This document shows positions 17,204-25,572 of a stretch of 64,000 nucleotides of DNA, piece by piece. This DNA is from Psychrobium sp051201665 (lineage in GTDB: Bacteria; Pseudomonadota; Gammaproteobacteria; Enterobacterales; Psychrobiaceae). The DNA lies in the NCBI RefSeq assembly GCF_051201665.1, contig NZ_CP179210.1:2976001-3040000 (forward strand), given 5' to 3'. Within the stretch, counting starts at the first letter, position 1, and every line of letters starts with the position of its first letter. A model generated the notes under the pieces. It was not told where the DNA came from, searched no databases, and was given only the letters and a program-made list of their open reading frames with translations. The position numbers and the translations under genes are program-made.

Positions 17204-20200
17204 ATGAGCAAGGATGATTCAAACAATACAGGATTAACGGCGCTTGCTTTAAAGCGCCCAGTTACGACCTTTATGATTGCACTAACAATGCTTTTACTGG
17301 GCATTGCTGCATCACGAATGTTACCACTGGAGAAATTCCCTGGTATTGATGTGCCGCAAATCATGATCAATGCCCCTTACCCTGGTTCGAGCCCAGCAGA
17401 GGTTGAGCGCTTAGTAACCCGACCACTTGAAGAAGCTCTCGCAACGATGGGCGGCATTGTTCGCATGAATTCAAATTCAAGCGAAAATGGCAGTAATATC
17501 TTCGTTGAAGTAGCCTGGGATAAAAGTATCACCAGTAAAGGCATTGAAGCTCGGGAAAAAATTGATGCGGTTAAACACCTATTACCCGATGACTTAGAAC
17601 GTATCTTTGTCTATCAATTCTCAACCACAGATATGCCAATTCTTACGATGCGTTTATCGAGTGAACGAGAGCTGCGTAATAGCTATGATTTACTTAATAA
17701 TTTTCTTAAGAAGCCACTTGAGCGTTTATCTGGCGTGTCCAAAGTTGATTTATACGGTGTCGATCCACGTCAAATCATCATTCGTTTATCAAGCGATCGC
17801 ATGGCGAGTCACAACATTGATGTAAACCAATTAACCGCATTATTAAACAAGCAAAACTTTTCGATTAATGCGGGCGCGATCAAAAGTGATAATCAAACCA
17901 TGCGTGTGTCACCACAAGGTGAATACACTAACTTAAATGACATTCGTAACTTGCGGGTTAATGAGCATATTTATTTAGGCGACATTGCCACCATTAATTA
18001 TGAGCGGAAAGATCCCGAAGAAGGCCGTCACCTCAACCAAAGTTATGCCATTGGCTTAGATGTTTTTCGTGAATCAAGTGCCAACCTTGTTGATGTATCT
18101 GCCCGTGTTGTTGAAACCATTAACGAAGTCTCTGCCAGTGAAAAATTTGAAGGTATTGATATTTTCTTAATGGAAGATCAAGCAAAAGGAGTAACAGACT
18201 CACTGTCTGATTTACTTCAAGCTGGCGGTATTGGTGCACTATTGTCATTTGCCGTACTTTACTTATTTATTAGAAATACACCGATTACTTTATTAGTTGT
18301 GGCCTCAGTGCCTTTCTCAATTTGTTTAACGTTAGCCTGTATGCATTTGTTAGGTTACTCCCTCAATGTATTGTCGTTAATGGGGTTATTACTGGCCGTT
18401 GGTATGTTGGTTGACAACTCAGTGGTGATTACCGAGTCCATCGCAGCACAATACAAAAAATCCCCAGAGAAGAGTGTCCACTACAATATAAAAACGGGCG
18501 TATCAAAAGTAAGCTTAGCGGTTATCACAGGCACATTGACCACCATGATAGTGTTCTTACCGAATATTATCGGTGAAAAAGTACAGCTAACGGTTTTCCT
18601 TGAACACGTCGCCATCGCCATTTGTATTTCATTGGCCGCATCATTATTAGTAGCCAAAACATTATTGCCACTACTTCTGTCTAAAGTATCCTTAGAAAAA
18701 CTGCTACCTAAAAAACGAAAAAATAGCGCTGATAAACCGGGCAATCGTATTTATAAGAAAAGTTTAAGTTGGTTGTTACAACGCCCTAAACTCACCGGAT
18801 TCTTCGCCATCATGATCTTGGCAAGTACAGCATTACCGTTTAGCGTGATTACCTCTGACAATAACAATAGCGATGACACGACGCGCATCAGGTTGCACTA
18901 TCATCTGAATGGTCAATACCCGCTGCAAGAAGTTGAAGCATTGGTTAATAAGATGGAAACATTCTTATATGCCAACCAAGATAAGTTTGATATCGAGTCG
19001 GTGTATACCTACTACAATCCTGAATATGCCAGTTCAACCCTGTTGCTTAAAGAAGATGCAACGCTTGGTATTGAAGAGATAAAAAAACGTATTCGAGAAA
19101 GCATGCCTAAGTTCGCCATCGCTAAACCTGAGTTTAGCTGGCGCAGCGCAGCAGCTGGCGGCACATCAATGTCGCTTACAGGCCCGTCAACTGACAAATT
19201 AGTAGAGCTTAGTAATCAGATTATTCCGATATTACAACAAATCGAAGGGTTGTCTGATGTTCGAAGTGAAATGTCACAACAGCAACAAGAGATGGTGCTT
19301 ACTGTTGATAGACAAAAAGCCAGTCGTTATGGCTTAAGCTCTCAACAAGTTGCCTCATTAGTGTCGAGTGCGCTTCGCGGGAGAAACTTACGAAGCTTCC
19401 GTCATGATCCCCAAGGTGAAGTGCGTATAGAAATGTTGTTTGATAAGCAAATTAAATACTCTCTTGCCAAGTTAAAGCAGATTCCCATCACCCAATTTGA
19501 TGGGCGTATGATCACCTTAGAAAATTTGGTGACGTTCACCGTGAAACCACAACTGAGCAATATCAATCGTCAAAATCGTCAGACATCGCTGAGTATCGGC
19601 GCCAATCTTGATGGCATCACCACTGAGCAAGCTGGAGAACGATTAAAAGAAGCGATGGAACATGTGAATATGCCAGCTGGTTATCAATGGAAACTCGGTC
19701 AAGGATTTGAACGCCAACAACAAGAACAAAATATTATGATGGTCAACATGTTGCTGGCTGTTGCAATGATTTACATCGTGATGGCGGCATTATTTGAATC
19801 ATTGTTACTGCCAGCAGCTATCATCAGTTCTATTATTTACTCTATTACAGGCGTGTTTTGGTTCTTCATGATCACAGGAACCAGCATGGGTGTGATGGGC
19901 ATGATAGGAATTTTGATTTTAATGGGTATTGTCGTTAATAACGGTATTGTGCTCATTGACCAAATTAATCAAATGACACCCAAGCGTGAAGAGCTAGAAC
20001 AAGTTATTTGCGACATGTGTGTCACGCGACTGCGCCCAGTGCTAATGACGGTATTAACCACCATTCTTGGCATGATCCCGCTAGCAATTGGCAGCGCTCA
20101 AATTGGTGGTGATGGCCCATCATATGGTCCTCTAGCCATTGCGATAATCGGTGGTTTAAGTTTCTCTACTGTTATGAGTCTTTATCTTGTGCCGTGGCTG

Positions 20201-20287
20201 TATCTGGTACTAACTAAAACAGCTCAAAACAGTAGCGTTGGAATGCGCAACGCTAATAAATTCGTCAAACGCTTTATTCCAAACTAA
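17204..20287 (+). CDS. RND efflux permease, second of a tandem pair
   Basis: I place the start at 17204 (MSKDDSNNTGLTALALKRP), one base after the stop of the first permease and behind GGAGG; the longer frame from 17105 overlaps that gene. This gives 1027 residues. The RND organisation is complete, with LKRPVTTFMIALTMLL at the N terminus and the relay helix GMLVDNSVVITESI. Sequence is only distantly similar to the first permease. Co-translation with it and the adaptor suggests one pump built from two permease types, but each could also work alone with the shared adaptor. Confidence 0.9.
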   Translation: MSKDDSNNTGLTALALKRPVTTFMIALTMLLLGIAASRMLPLEKFPGIDVPQIMINAPYPGSSPAEVERLVTRPLEEALATMGGIVRMNSNSSENGSNIFVEVAWDKSITSKGIEAREKIDAVKHLLPDDLERIFVYQFSTTDMPILTMRLSSERELRNSYDLLNNFLKKPLERLSGVSKVDLYGVDPRQIIIRLSSDRMASHNIDVNQLTALLNKQNFSINAGAIKSDNQTMRVSPQGEYTNLNDIRNLRVNEHIYLGDIATINYERKDPEEGRHLNQSYAIGLDVFRESSANLVDVSARVVETINEVSASEKFEGIDIFLMEDQAKGVTDSLSDLLQAGGIGALLSFAVLYLFIRNTPITLLVVASVPFSICLTLACMHLLGYSLNVLSLMGLLLAVGMLVDNSVVITESIAAQYKKSPEKSVHYNIKTGVSKVSLAVITGTLTTMIVFLPNIIGEKVQLTVFLEHVAIAICISLAASLLVAKTLLPLLLSKVSLEKLLPKKRKNSADKPGNRIYKKSLSWLLQRPKLTGFFAIMILASTALPFSVITSDNNNSDDTTRIRLHYHLNGQYPLQEVEALVNKMETFLYANQDKFDIESVYTYYNPEYASSTLLLKEDATLGIEEIKKRIRESMPKFAIAKPEFSWRSAAAGGTSMSLTGPSTDKLVELSNQIIPILQQIEGLSDVRSEMSQQQQEMVLTVDRQKASRYGLSSQQVASLVSSALRGRNLRSFRHDPQGEVRIEMLFDKQIKYSLAKLKQIPITQFDGRMITLENLVTFTVKPQLSNINRQNRQTSLSIGANLDGITTEQAGERLKEAMEHVNMPAGYQWKLGQGFERQQQEQNIMMVNMLLAVAMIYIVMAALFESLLLPAAIISSIIYSITGVFWFFMITGTSMGVMGMIGILILMGIVVNNGIVLIDQINQMTPKREELEQVICDMCVTRLRPVLMTVLTTILGMIPLAIGSAQIGGDGPSYGPLAIAIIGGLSFSTVMSLYLVPWLYLVLTKTAQNSSVGMRNANKFVKRFIPN

Positions 20288-20310
20288 CCGCTTAGCAATA
20301 GACAGAAATA

Positions 20311-20346
20311 TAAAGCGCCGACTTAAAAATCGGCGCTTTTTAGTTT
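20311..20346. terminator. Bidirectional terminator between the RND operon and the M23 gene
   Basis: A 10-bp stem AAAGCGCCGA/TCGGCGCTTT with T runs outside on both strands serves the convergent RND operon and M23 peptidase gene. The stop codon of the M23 gene (20323-20325) lies inside the hairpin. Confidence 0.88.
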
Positions 20347-20856
20347 TTGATGTGGATTGAGATAAAAGGCTTTTTTAAAGCCCTGCTCTTCAAAGTCAAT
20401 TAGCCATAAATAAGGCACCAGTGTCATTATTGAATAATGAACATGTGGTTGTTTACCTAATGCATTGCCACTATCACCTAGGGTAGCAATGTTATCGCCC
20501 TGCGTTACCCAGCTGCCAACACTGATATCTCTCGTTTGCAAATGCGCTATATAATGTATTCGCCACTTGGGGCCTAATATAGCAATGGCGTGGCCACCAC
20601 GTCTTAGCTCACCAGAGAAAATAACAAAGCCAGATATTGGCGAAATCACTTGCTGATGACGCTTACCAAAGATATCAATGCCCTTATGAACACCAGATGC
20701 GCCCCATGGCGAATACCAAAACGTTTGATGGTTCCAATCGTTACTTGTTGCGCCTTTAACAGGGATAATTAAGTTTTCAGGTAGGCATAGTCCACTAATT
20801 ACCGTGACTGATACACACATCAATGCGATAAGTTTTTTACTGATGAAAGTTGCCAT
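20323..20856 (-). CDS. M23-family (LytM-type) peptidase, exported
   Basis: The 177-residue protein has an N-terminal signal sequence (about 1-25) and one compact M23 zinc domain. Metal and catalytic residues are visible in VHKGIDIFG (His and Asp) and QPHVHYSI (HxH), with the intervening GHAIAILG and YIAHL segments. M23 enzymes cut peptidoglycan stem-peptide cross-links. No LysM or coiled-coil domain is attached, so it is a minimal enzyme. Its stop lies within the shared terminator. It appears to be transcribed alone. Confidence 0.88.
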   Translation of the reverse strand: MATFISKKLIALMCVSVTVISGLCLPENLIIPVKGATSNDWNHQTFWYSPWGASGVHKGIDIFGKRHQQVISPISGFVIFSGELRRGGHAIAILGPKWRIHYIAHLQTRDISVGSWVTQGDNIATLGDSGNALGKQPHVHYSIMTLVPYLWLIDFEEQGFKKAFYLNPHQKLKSADF

Positions 20857-20922
20857 AATAATGCTCCATCGATTATTTGAAGCATTATTTATCGCTGCTA
20901 GTGAACACTAGATTAAGCGCGA

Positions 20923-21318
20923 TTAAGTTTGGTATAGCTCCAATGGCAAACCATCAGGATCACTGAAAAAAGTAAATTGTTTTCCAGTTAATTCATCGAC
21001 GCGAATTGGCTCGACAACAACGCCCAGTCCCTGTAAATATTCAACCACCAAATCGATATCATCAACGGAAAATGCAAGATGTCTAAGCCCTTGAGCTTCT
21101 GGATAGCTCGGACGTGGCGGCGCATCAGGAAACGAAAATAGCTCAATTTGACTGCCATCAGGTAGGGCTAAATCTAACTTGTAAGAGTCGCGCTGCTCAC
21201 GATATGTTTCAGCAATAATAGTAAGTCCCAGTACATCACAATAAAAAGCCTTCGAAACTTTATAGTCACTGCAAATTACTGCAACATGATGAATGCTTTT
21301 TAAAAATGATGTACTCAT
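20923..21318 (-). CDS. VOC-superfamily (glyoxalase-fold) protein, YaeR-like
   Basis: The 131-residue protein is one vicinal-oxygen-chelate domain. Visible metal-site positions are His in SIHHVAVICSDY, Glu in GSQIELFSF, His in LRHLAFSVDD and Glu in GLPLELYQ. The pattern (HHVAVICSDYxxSKxFY) fits the YaeR/SMU1112c group, whose substrate is not established. Just upstream on the same strand is the RclC-like gene, 17 bases away, so they are probably co-transcribed. Confidence 0.85.
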   Translation of the reverse strand: MSTSFLKSIHHVAVICSDYKVSKAFYCDVLGLTIIAETYREQRDSYKLDLALPDGSQIELFSFPDAPPRPSYPEAQGLRHLAFSVDDIDLVVEYLQGLGVVVEPIRVDELTGKQFTFFSDPDGLPLELYQT

Positions 21319-21335
21319 AAATATCCTAGTTTTAA

Positions 21336-22181
21336 TTACGCAATCTTTGCCTTTCTCGTTACTGCTAAAAATTGCGCGATAACTAATAGATTAGCGATAT
21401 ACCACAAATCTTTAACAACAAACTGACCAAGGCCATTAATAACGGTGCTTGCGTCAAAACCGCCTGACGATATTAAAAACGTCTGTGTCATGCCAAATAC
21501 TGCGCCACAGGCAACGCCTGCAACCCACATCAGTTTTTTGTTACCAAGTACCATGCCTAAAGCTAGCAATAATGCAAAAGCAATATCGTAACTACCGATA
21601 GCGTTTGATGCACCTTGCAAGGAAAATACGTCATATAACCAAGACATCAACGGCGAATTGACAACTAAACGTTCAATAGCGTTTGCTTCATATTCAAAAA
21701 ACTTAACGCCGCCAATCCAAAATAGCACCATCGCCATGGTCGCGTAATTAAACCAAGCTTGTTGACGCTCACTTAACGCATGTGGCTTAAACAAATACAC
21801 GGCAAGTGGAATAATCGCAAAATACTTGATAATGCCTTGACCTGAGCCTATAACCGGAAATCCACCATGAGCAGCAACCCAACGGGTTTCACTCAATAGC
21901 GTCAACAAAGGCACAGCAGCAATAACTAACATGCCGATGAACGCGAAATTACTAGCCTTTTTATGGGGTACGAATAACGCAATGGCGACAGCAACAAACA
22001 AAGTGCCCGTTAACTGACCAAGTAATGCAGGTTCAATCATTTGAGTGAGTGAATAAAAGCTAAATGTTGCTTTTATCGCCCCAGCGTTTTGTCCTAGAAA
22101 GAACGAAAGGCCGAGGAGCAAAAAGCTCAATCCTAATAGGGACTTTACAGCGAGTTGGAAATGTTTGTCTGTCATGGGCAA
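21336..22181 (-). CDS. DUF417 (YkgB/RclC-like) inner-membrane protein
   Basis: The 281-residue protein has about eight hydrophobic segments. The conserved motif WIGGVKFFEYEANAIERLV with SPLMSW, and the late VKDLWYIANL, are those of DUF417, the family of E. coli RclC, which takes part in resistance to reactive chlorine. It is longer than RclC (about 200 residues); the extra hydrophobic segments are at the N terminus. The role here is not known. Confidence 0.8.
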   Translation of the reverse strand: MPMTDKHFQLAVKSLLGLSFLLLGLSFFLGQNAGAIKATFSFYSLTQMIEPALLGQLTGTLFVAVAIALFVPHKKASNFAFIGMLVIAAVPLLTLLSETRWVAAHGGFPVIGSGQGIIKYFAIIPLAVYLFKPHALSERQQAWFNYATMAMVLFWIGGVKFFEYEANAIERLVVNSPLMSWLYDVFSLQGASNAIGSYDIAFALLLALGMVLGNKKLMWVAGVACGAVFGMTQTFLISSGGFDASTVINGLGQFVVKDLWYIANLLVIAQFLAVTRKAKIA

Positions 22182-22268
22182 TTACCAATAATAAAATTTG
22201 AGTAAAAGACCCACCAATGACAATAAAATATTCAAAATTTAGAAACTAATTTTGAAGGAGAATTAATC

Positions 22269-22814
22269 TTAAATTAAATCAATTACATCGACTAAGCTGT
22301 CAACAACATGATCAGCACTTTCAGTCGCTTCTTCTGTCACTTCTTTACCTGTACGAACCAAAATATTAGTCGCAACACCGGCATTTTTACCTGCCTGCAA
22401 ATCAGATAACTTATCACCGACTAAAAACGACTGAGATAAATCAATGTTTAGGTGCTCCTTAGCACTTAAAATCATACCAGGCTGAGGCTTACGACAATCA
22501 CAATCTTGTTTTAACTCACCAATGCCTTTTTCTGGATGATGCGGACAAAAATAAATACCGTCAATATCAACGCCTTTATCAGCCAATGACCAATCCATCC
22601 ACTCAGTTAACGTCATAAACTCATCTTCTGAGAAATAGCCACGAGCAATACCTGACTGATTGGTAATGACTACAATTTGATAGCCTTTTTCTTTAATGGC
22701 TTTACACGCATCAATCACACCGTCAATGAAAACAAAGTCATCGCTGTGGCTTACATAGCCAGTATCTACATTAATTACGCCATCACGATCTAAAAATACG
22801 GCTTTGTTTGACAT
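22269..22814 (-). CDS. gmhB: D-glycero-beta-D-manno-heptose-1,7-bisphosphate 7-phosphatase
   Basis: The 181-residue HAD-type phosphatase removes the 7-phosphate in the ADP-heptose pathway for lipopolysaccharide core. The N-terminal nucleophile motif FLDRDGVINVD, motif II VITNQSGIARGYF, the zinc-binding cysteine/histidine loop CPHHPEK...CDCRKPQPGM and motif IV FLVGDKLSDLQAG are all present. Length is normal (about 185-190). Confidence 0.94.
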   Translation of the reverse strand: MSNKAVFLDRDGVINVDTGYVSHSDDFVFIDGVIDACKAIKEKGYQIVVITNQSGIARGYFSEDEFMTLTEWMDWSLADKGVDIDGIYFCPHHPEKGIGELKQDCDCRKPQPGMILSAKEHLNIDLSQSFLVGDKLSDLQAGKNAGVATNILVRTGKEVTEEATESADHVVDSLVDVIDLI

Positions 22815-22994
22815 TAACTTTATTCTCTACATTAAATTTAGTGGCGCTAGTCTATCATAACGACGTCGTCTAAAAAGTGCTAAAACAGGTTAATCAGCCT
22901 ATTTGCTGCGATTCTTAATCAACAATAAAAAACTACTTAAGTTTCGTCGTACGCATGATATATTGTATACAAACATTAGTTTAACGAGTCATTC

Positions 22995-23939
22995 ATGAAA
23001 CATTTAAACGCTAAACAAGTACAAGATGCCCTAACCTTTCCATCACTCATTGGCGCGCTCAAAGACGCATTCTGTAGTGATATCACAGTACCACTGCGTC
23101 ATCACCACGATATGGATAATCCAAATGCGTCACGAGAAACTACATTACTGTTGATGCCAGCATGGCAAGCAGGCGACAAAGCCGGTGTAAAAATGGTTAC
23201 AGTAGCACCAGATAATGCACAAATTGATCTGCCATCAATACAAGGCATTTATCTACTCATGGATTTGCATACAGGCACGCCAGAGATCATGATGGACGCG
23301 CCAACATTAACCACAAACCGGACAGCAGCAGCGTCAGCCCTTGCAGCAAGCTTCTTGGCCCGTAAAAATGCCAATCATTTATTTGTTGTTGGTACGGGTG
23401 CCCTATCGCCACAGCTTATTCGTGCTCATCATGCCGTATCGCCCATTACTCACGTTACGGTCTGGGGACGCAGCAAGGGTAAAGCGCAAGCCGTTCTCGA
23501 GCAAGTGAGCGACTTAAGCCTAATCGTTGATATTACCGATTCAATAGAGCAAGGAGTTAAAAATGCTGACATCATTAGTGTTGCAACCTTAAGTCAAACA
23601 CCGCTTATTAAAGGTGAATGGCTAAGTAATGGACAACATGTAGACTTAGTGGGCGCTTACCGACCTGATATGCGCGAAGCCGATGATAACGTCGTTAAGC
23701 GCTGTGATATCTTTGTTGATTCGCGTCCCGGTGCAACTAAAGAAACTGGCGATATAAAAATCCCACTTGATAATGGTGTCATAACGCTAGACGATCTCAA
23801 TGCCGATCTCTTCGAGCTAAGCCAAGGCCAGCATCCAGGACGAACTAACAATGACCAAATAACCTTGTTCAAATCCGTTGGTCACGCGCTTGAAGATCTA
23901 GCCGCTGCAAAACTCGTCGCTAACTTTTACGATCAATAA
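22995..23939 (+). CDS. Ornithine cyclodeaminase / mu-crystallin family protein
   Basis: The 314-residue protein has the family Rossmann domain with VVGTGALSPQLIRAHHAV at about 130-150 and the upstream TNRTAAASALAASFL segment. Members of this family include ornithine cyclodeaminase, alanine dehydrogenase and 1-pyrroline-2-carboxylate or ketimine reductases. The exact substrate cannot be told from sequence alone. It precedes pepP by 16 bases on the same strand, and a role in proline or hydroxyproline use would fit this pairing, but that is inference. Confidence 0.85.
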   Translation: MKHLNAKQVQDALTFPSLIGALKDAFCSDITVPLRHHHDMDNPNASRETTLLLMPAWQAGDKAGVKMVTVAPDNAQIDLPSIQGIYLLMDLHTGTPEIMMDAPTLTTNRTAAASALAASFLARKNANHLFVVGTGALSPQLIRAHHAVSPITHVTVWGRSKGKAQAVLEQVSDLSLIVDITDSIEQGVKNADIISVATLSQTPLIKGEWLSNGQHVDLVGAYRPDMREADDNVVKRCDIFVDSRPGATKETGDIKIPLDNGVITLDDLNADLFELSQGQHPGRTNNDQITLFKSVGHALEDLAAAKLVANFYDQ

Positions 23940-23955
23940 CATATTAGGACTGAAT

Positions 23956-25272
23956 ATGACGCCTTATTCACTGCGTAGATTGCAACTTGCAACGCAATTA
24001 GACAGCGACAGTGTTGCGATTATTATCGGTAACACAGAACAAATTCGCAACCTCAACATCAGCTATCCGTTTCGCCAAGATAACGACTTCTATTATCTCA
24101 CGGGCTTTAACGAACCTTATTGCGTGTGCGTCATTCGTCCCGGTCATGACACACCCTATATCATGTTCGCCAGAGACAGCGACAGTCATCAAGAAGTCCA
24201 ATTTGGCTCGCGGGCAGGACTTAACGGTTTAGAGACAAATCATGGTGTGAATCGCGCAATTGATATTAATGAATTTAAAGAAAAAATTGTAGGTCTATTT
24301 GAAAAGCGTCACAAGCTGTTTATTAGCGACAATCATGGTCAATATCATGACCAACTCGGTTTATGGTTAACTGCGCGACAACCAGAACACGCCTTTGACA
24401 GCGTTAAAGTCTATCGTGAAATTCATCAACTGTCACCACTGATTGCCCAAATGCGCGTCATAAAAGACGAACATGAATTAAACCTCATTAAACAAGCTGC
24501 TCATGCGTCAGTTCAAGGGCATATAGCTGTCATGCAAGCCAGCGCACCTGATGTTAACGAGCGCGTGTTAAGCGCAACCTTCAACCGCACCATTAGTGAT
24601 TATGGCTGCGACAGCGTTGGCTATGGCAATATTGTCGCGAGTGGCAATAACGGTATTTGCCTCCACTACGAAGACAACAACCAACCCTGTAAAGCTGGTG
24701 ACATGGTACTCACCGATTTAGGCGGCGAATACCAACACTATACCGCCGATATTTCCCGCACCTTTCCCGTCAATGGAAAATTCACCGATGCCCAGGCCGC
24801 ACTCTATCAGGTTGTCTTGGACGCACTAGATGCATCAATAGCCCTCGTTAAACCCGGCGCTAAATGGAATACGCTGTTTGAAGCAAATCAACGCGTGCTC
24901 GCACAAGGGCTTTTAGATTTGGGCATACTAAAAGGCGATATTGAAGAAATCCTCGCCAGCGAAGCGCAGCGAGAATTCACGGTTCATAAGACTGGCCACT
25001 GGATGGGACTCCATGTCCATGATGTTGGATCTTACCAAGCGCCCAACTCTAATGAATGGACAACGCTCGAGCCCAACATGGTATTCACCATCGAACCGGG
25101 CATTTACATCCCTGCCAATTGCGACAAAGTCGACGCCAAATGGCGCGGCATAGCGATACGTATTGAAGATGATATTTTAGTGACTGAGGATGGCTATATT
25201 AATCTCACTAAACAAGCCCCAAGAACAATTGCAGAGATTGAAACGTGTATGTCGAGTGATAAGTTGATCTGA
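23956..25272 (+). CDS. pepP: Xaa-Pro aminopeptidase (M24B)
   Basis: The 438-residue metalloenzyme removes N-terminal residues that precede proline. The aminopeptidase P N-terminal domain (about 1-140) precedes the pita-bread catalytic domain, whose metal ligands are visible in VLTDLGGEYQHYTADISRTFP (two Asp), WMGLHVHDVG (His), FTIEPGIYIP (Glu) and IRIEDDILV (Glu). Length is close to E. coli PepP (441). The TGA stop falls in the terminal sequence of an IS3-family remnant, so the last residues may have been altered by that insertion. Confidence 0.93.
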   Translation: MTPYSLRRLQLATQLDSDSVAIIIGNTEQIRNLNISYPFRQDNDFYYLTGFNEPYCVCVIRPGHDTPYIMFARDSDSHQEVQFGSRAGLNGLETNHGVNRAIDINEFKEKIVGLFEKRHKLFISDNHGQYHDQLGLWLTARQPEHAFDSVKVYREIHQLSPLIAQMRVIKDEHELNLIKQAAHASVQGHIAVMQASAPDVNERVLSATFNRTISDYGCDSVGYGNIVASGNNGICLHYEDNNQPCKAGDMVLTDLGGEYQHYTADISRTFPVNGKFTDAQAALYQVVLDALDASIALVKPGAKWNTLFEANQRVLAQGLLDLGILKGDIEEILASEAQREFTVHKTGHWMGLHVHDVGSYQAPNSNEWTTLEPNMVFTIEPGIYIPANCDKVDAKWRGIAIRIEDDILVTEDGYINLTKQAPRTIAEIETCMSSDKLI

Positions 25273-25490
25273 TCCAGCCAGAATGGACACTTTGTTAAGC
25301 GACATTTAATTCTTCATACTTCTCAGGGCTTAAGTAGCCAAGAGAACTATGCCTTCTCTTCTTGTTATAATCAACTTCAATATATTCAAATATGTTTTGA
25401 CGCATGGTTTCTCTATCCATGATCGGTTCATATTGAACAGCTTCAACTTTCATTGAATGGAAAAAACTTTCAACGCAAGCGTTATCCCAA
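25270..25490 (-). mobile_element. IS3-family element remnant (3' tail of orfB and end repeat)
   Basis: On the minus strand 25295-25489 encodes 64 residues and a stop: WDNACVESFFHSMKVEAV... with RRHSSLGYLSPEKYEELN, the C-terminal end of IS3-family transposases. The last catalytic Glu of the DDE triad lies in CVESFF. The terminal sequence TGATCCAGCCAGAATGGACA follows the stop and overlaps the pepP stop. Everything upstream in the element, including orfA, is gone. The left break is at about 25490, next to the terminator that follows. Confidence 0.88.
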
Positions 25491-25496
25491 CGTCAT

Positions 25497-25542
25497 AAAA
25501 AAACGCCCTACTGTTATCTATTTCAGTAGGGCGTTTTTGATT
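25497..25542. terminator. Terminator downstream of the flotillin gene
   Basis: A stem of about 13 bp (AACGCCCTACTG paired with CAGTAGGGCGTT) has A/T runs on both sides. It can serve the minus-strand flotillin gene and stop plus-strand readthrough from pepP. Confidence 0.88.
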
Positions 25543-25572
25543 CACCGTTTTATTCTAATTTACTAATGACGA

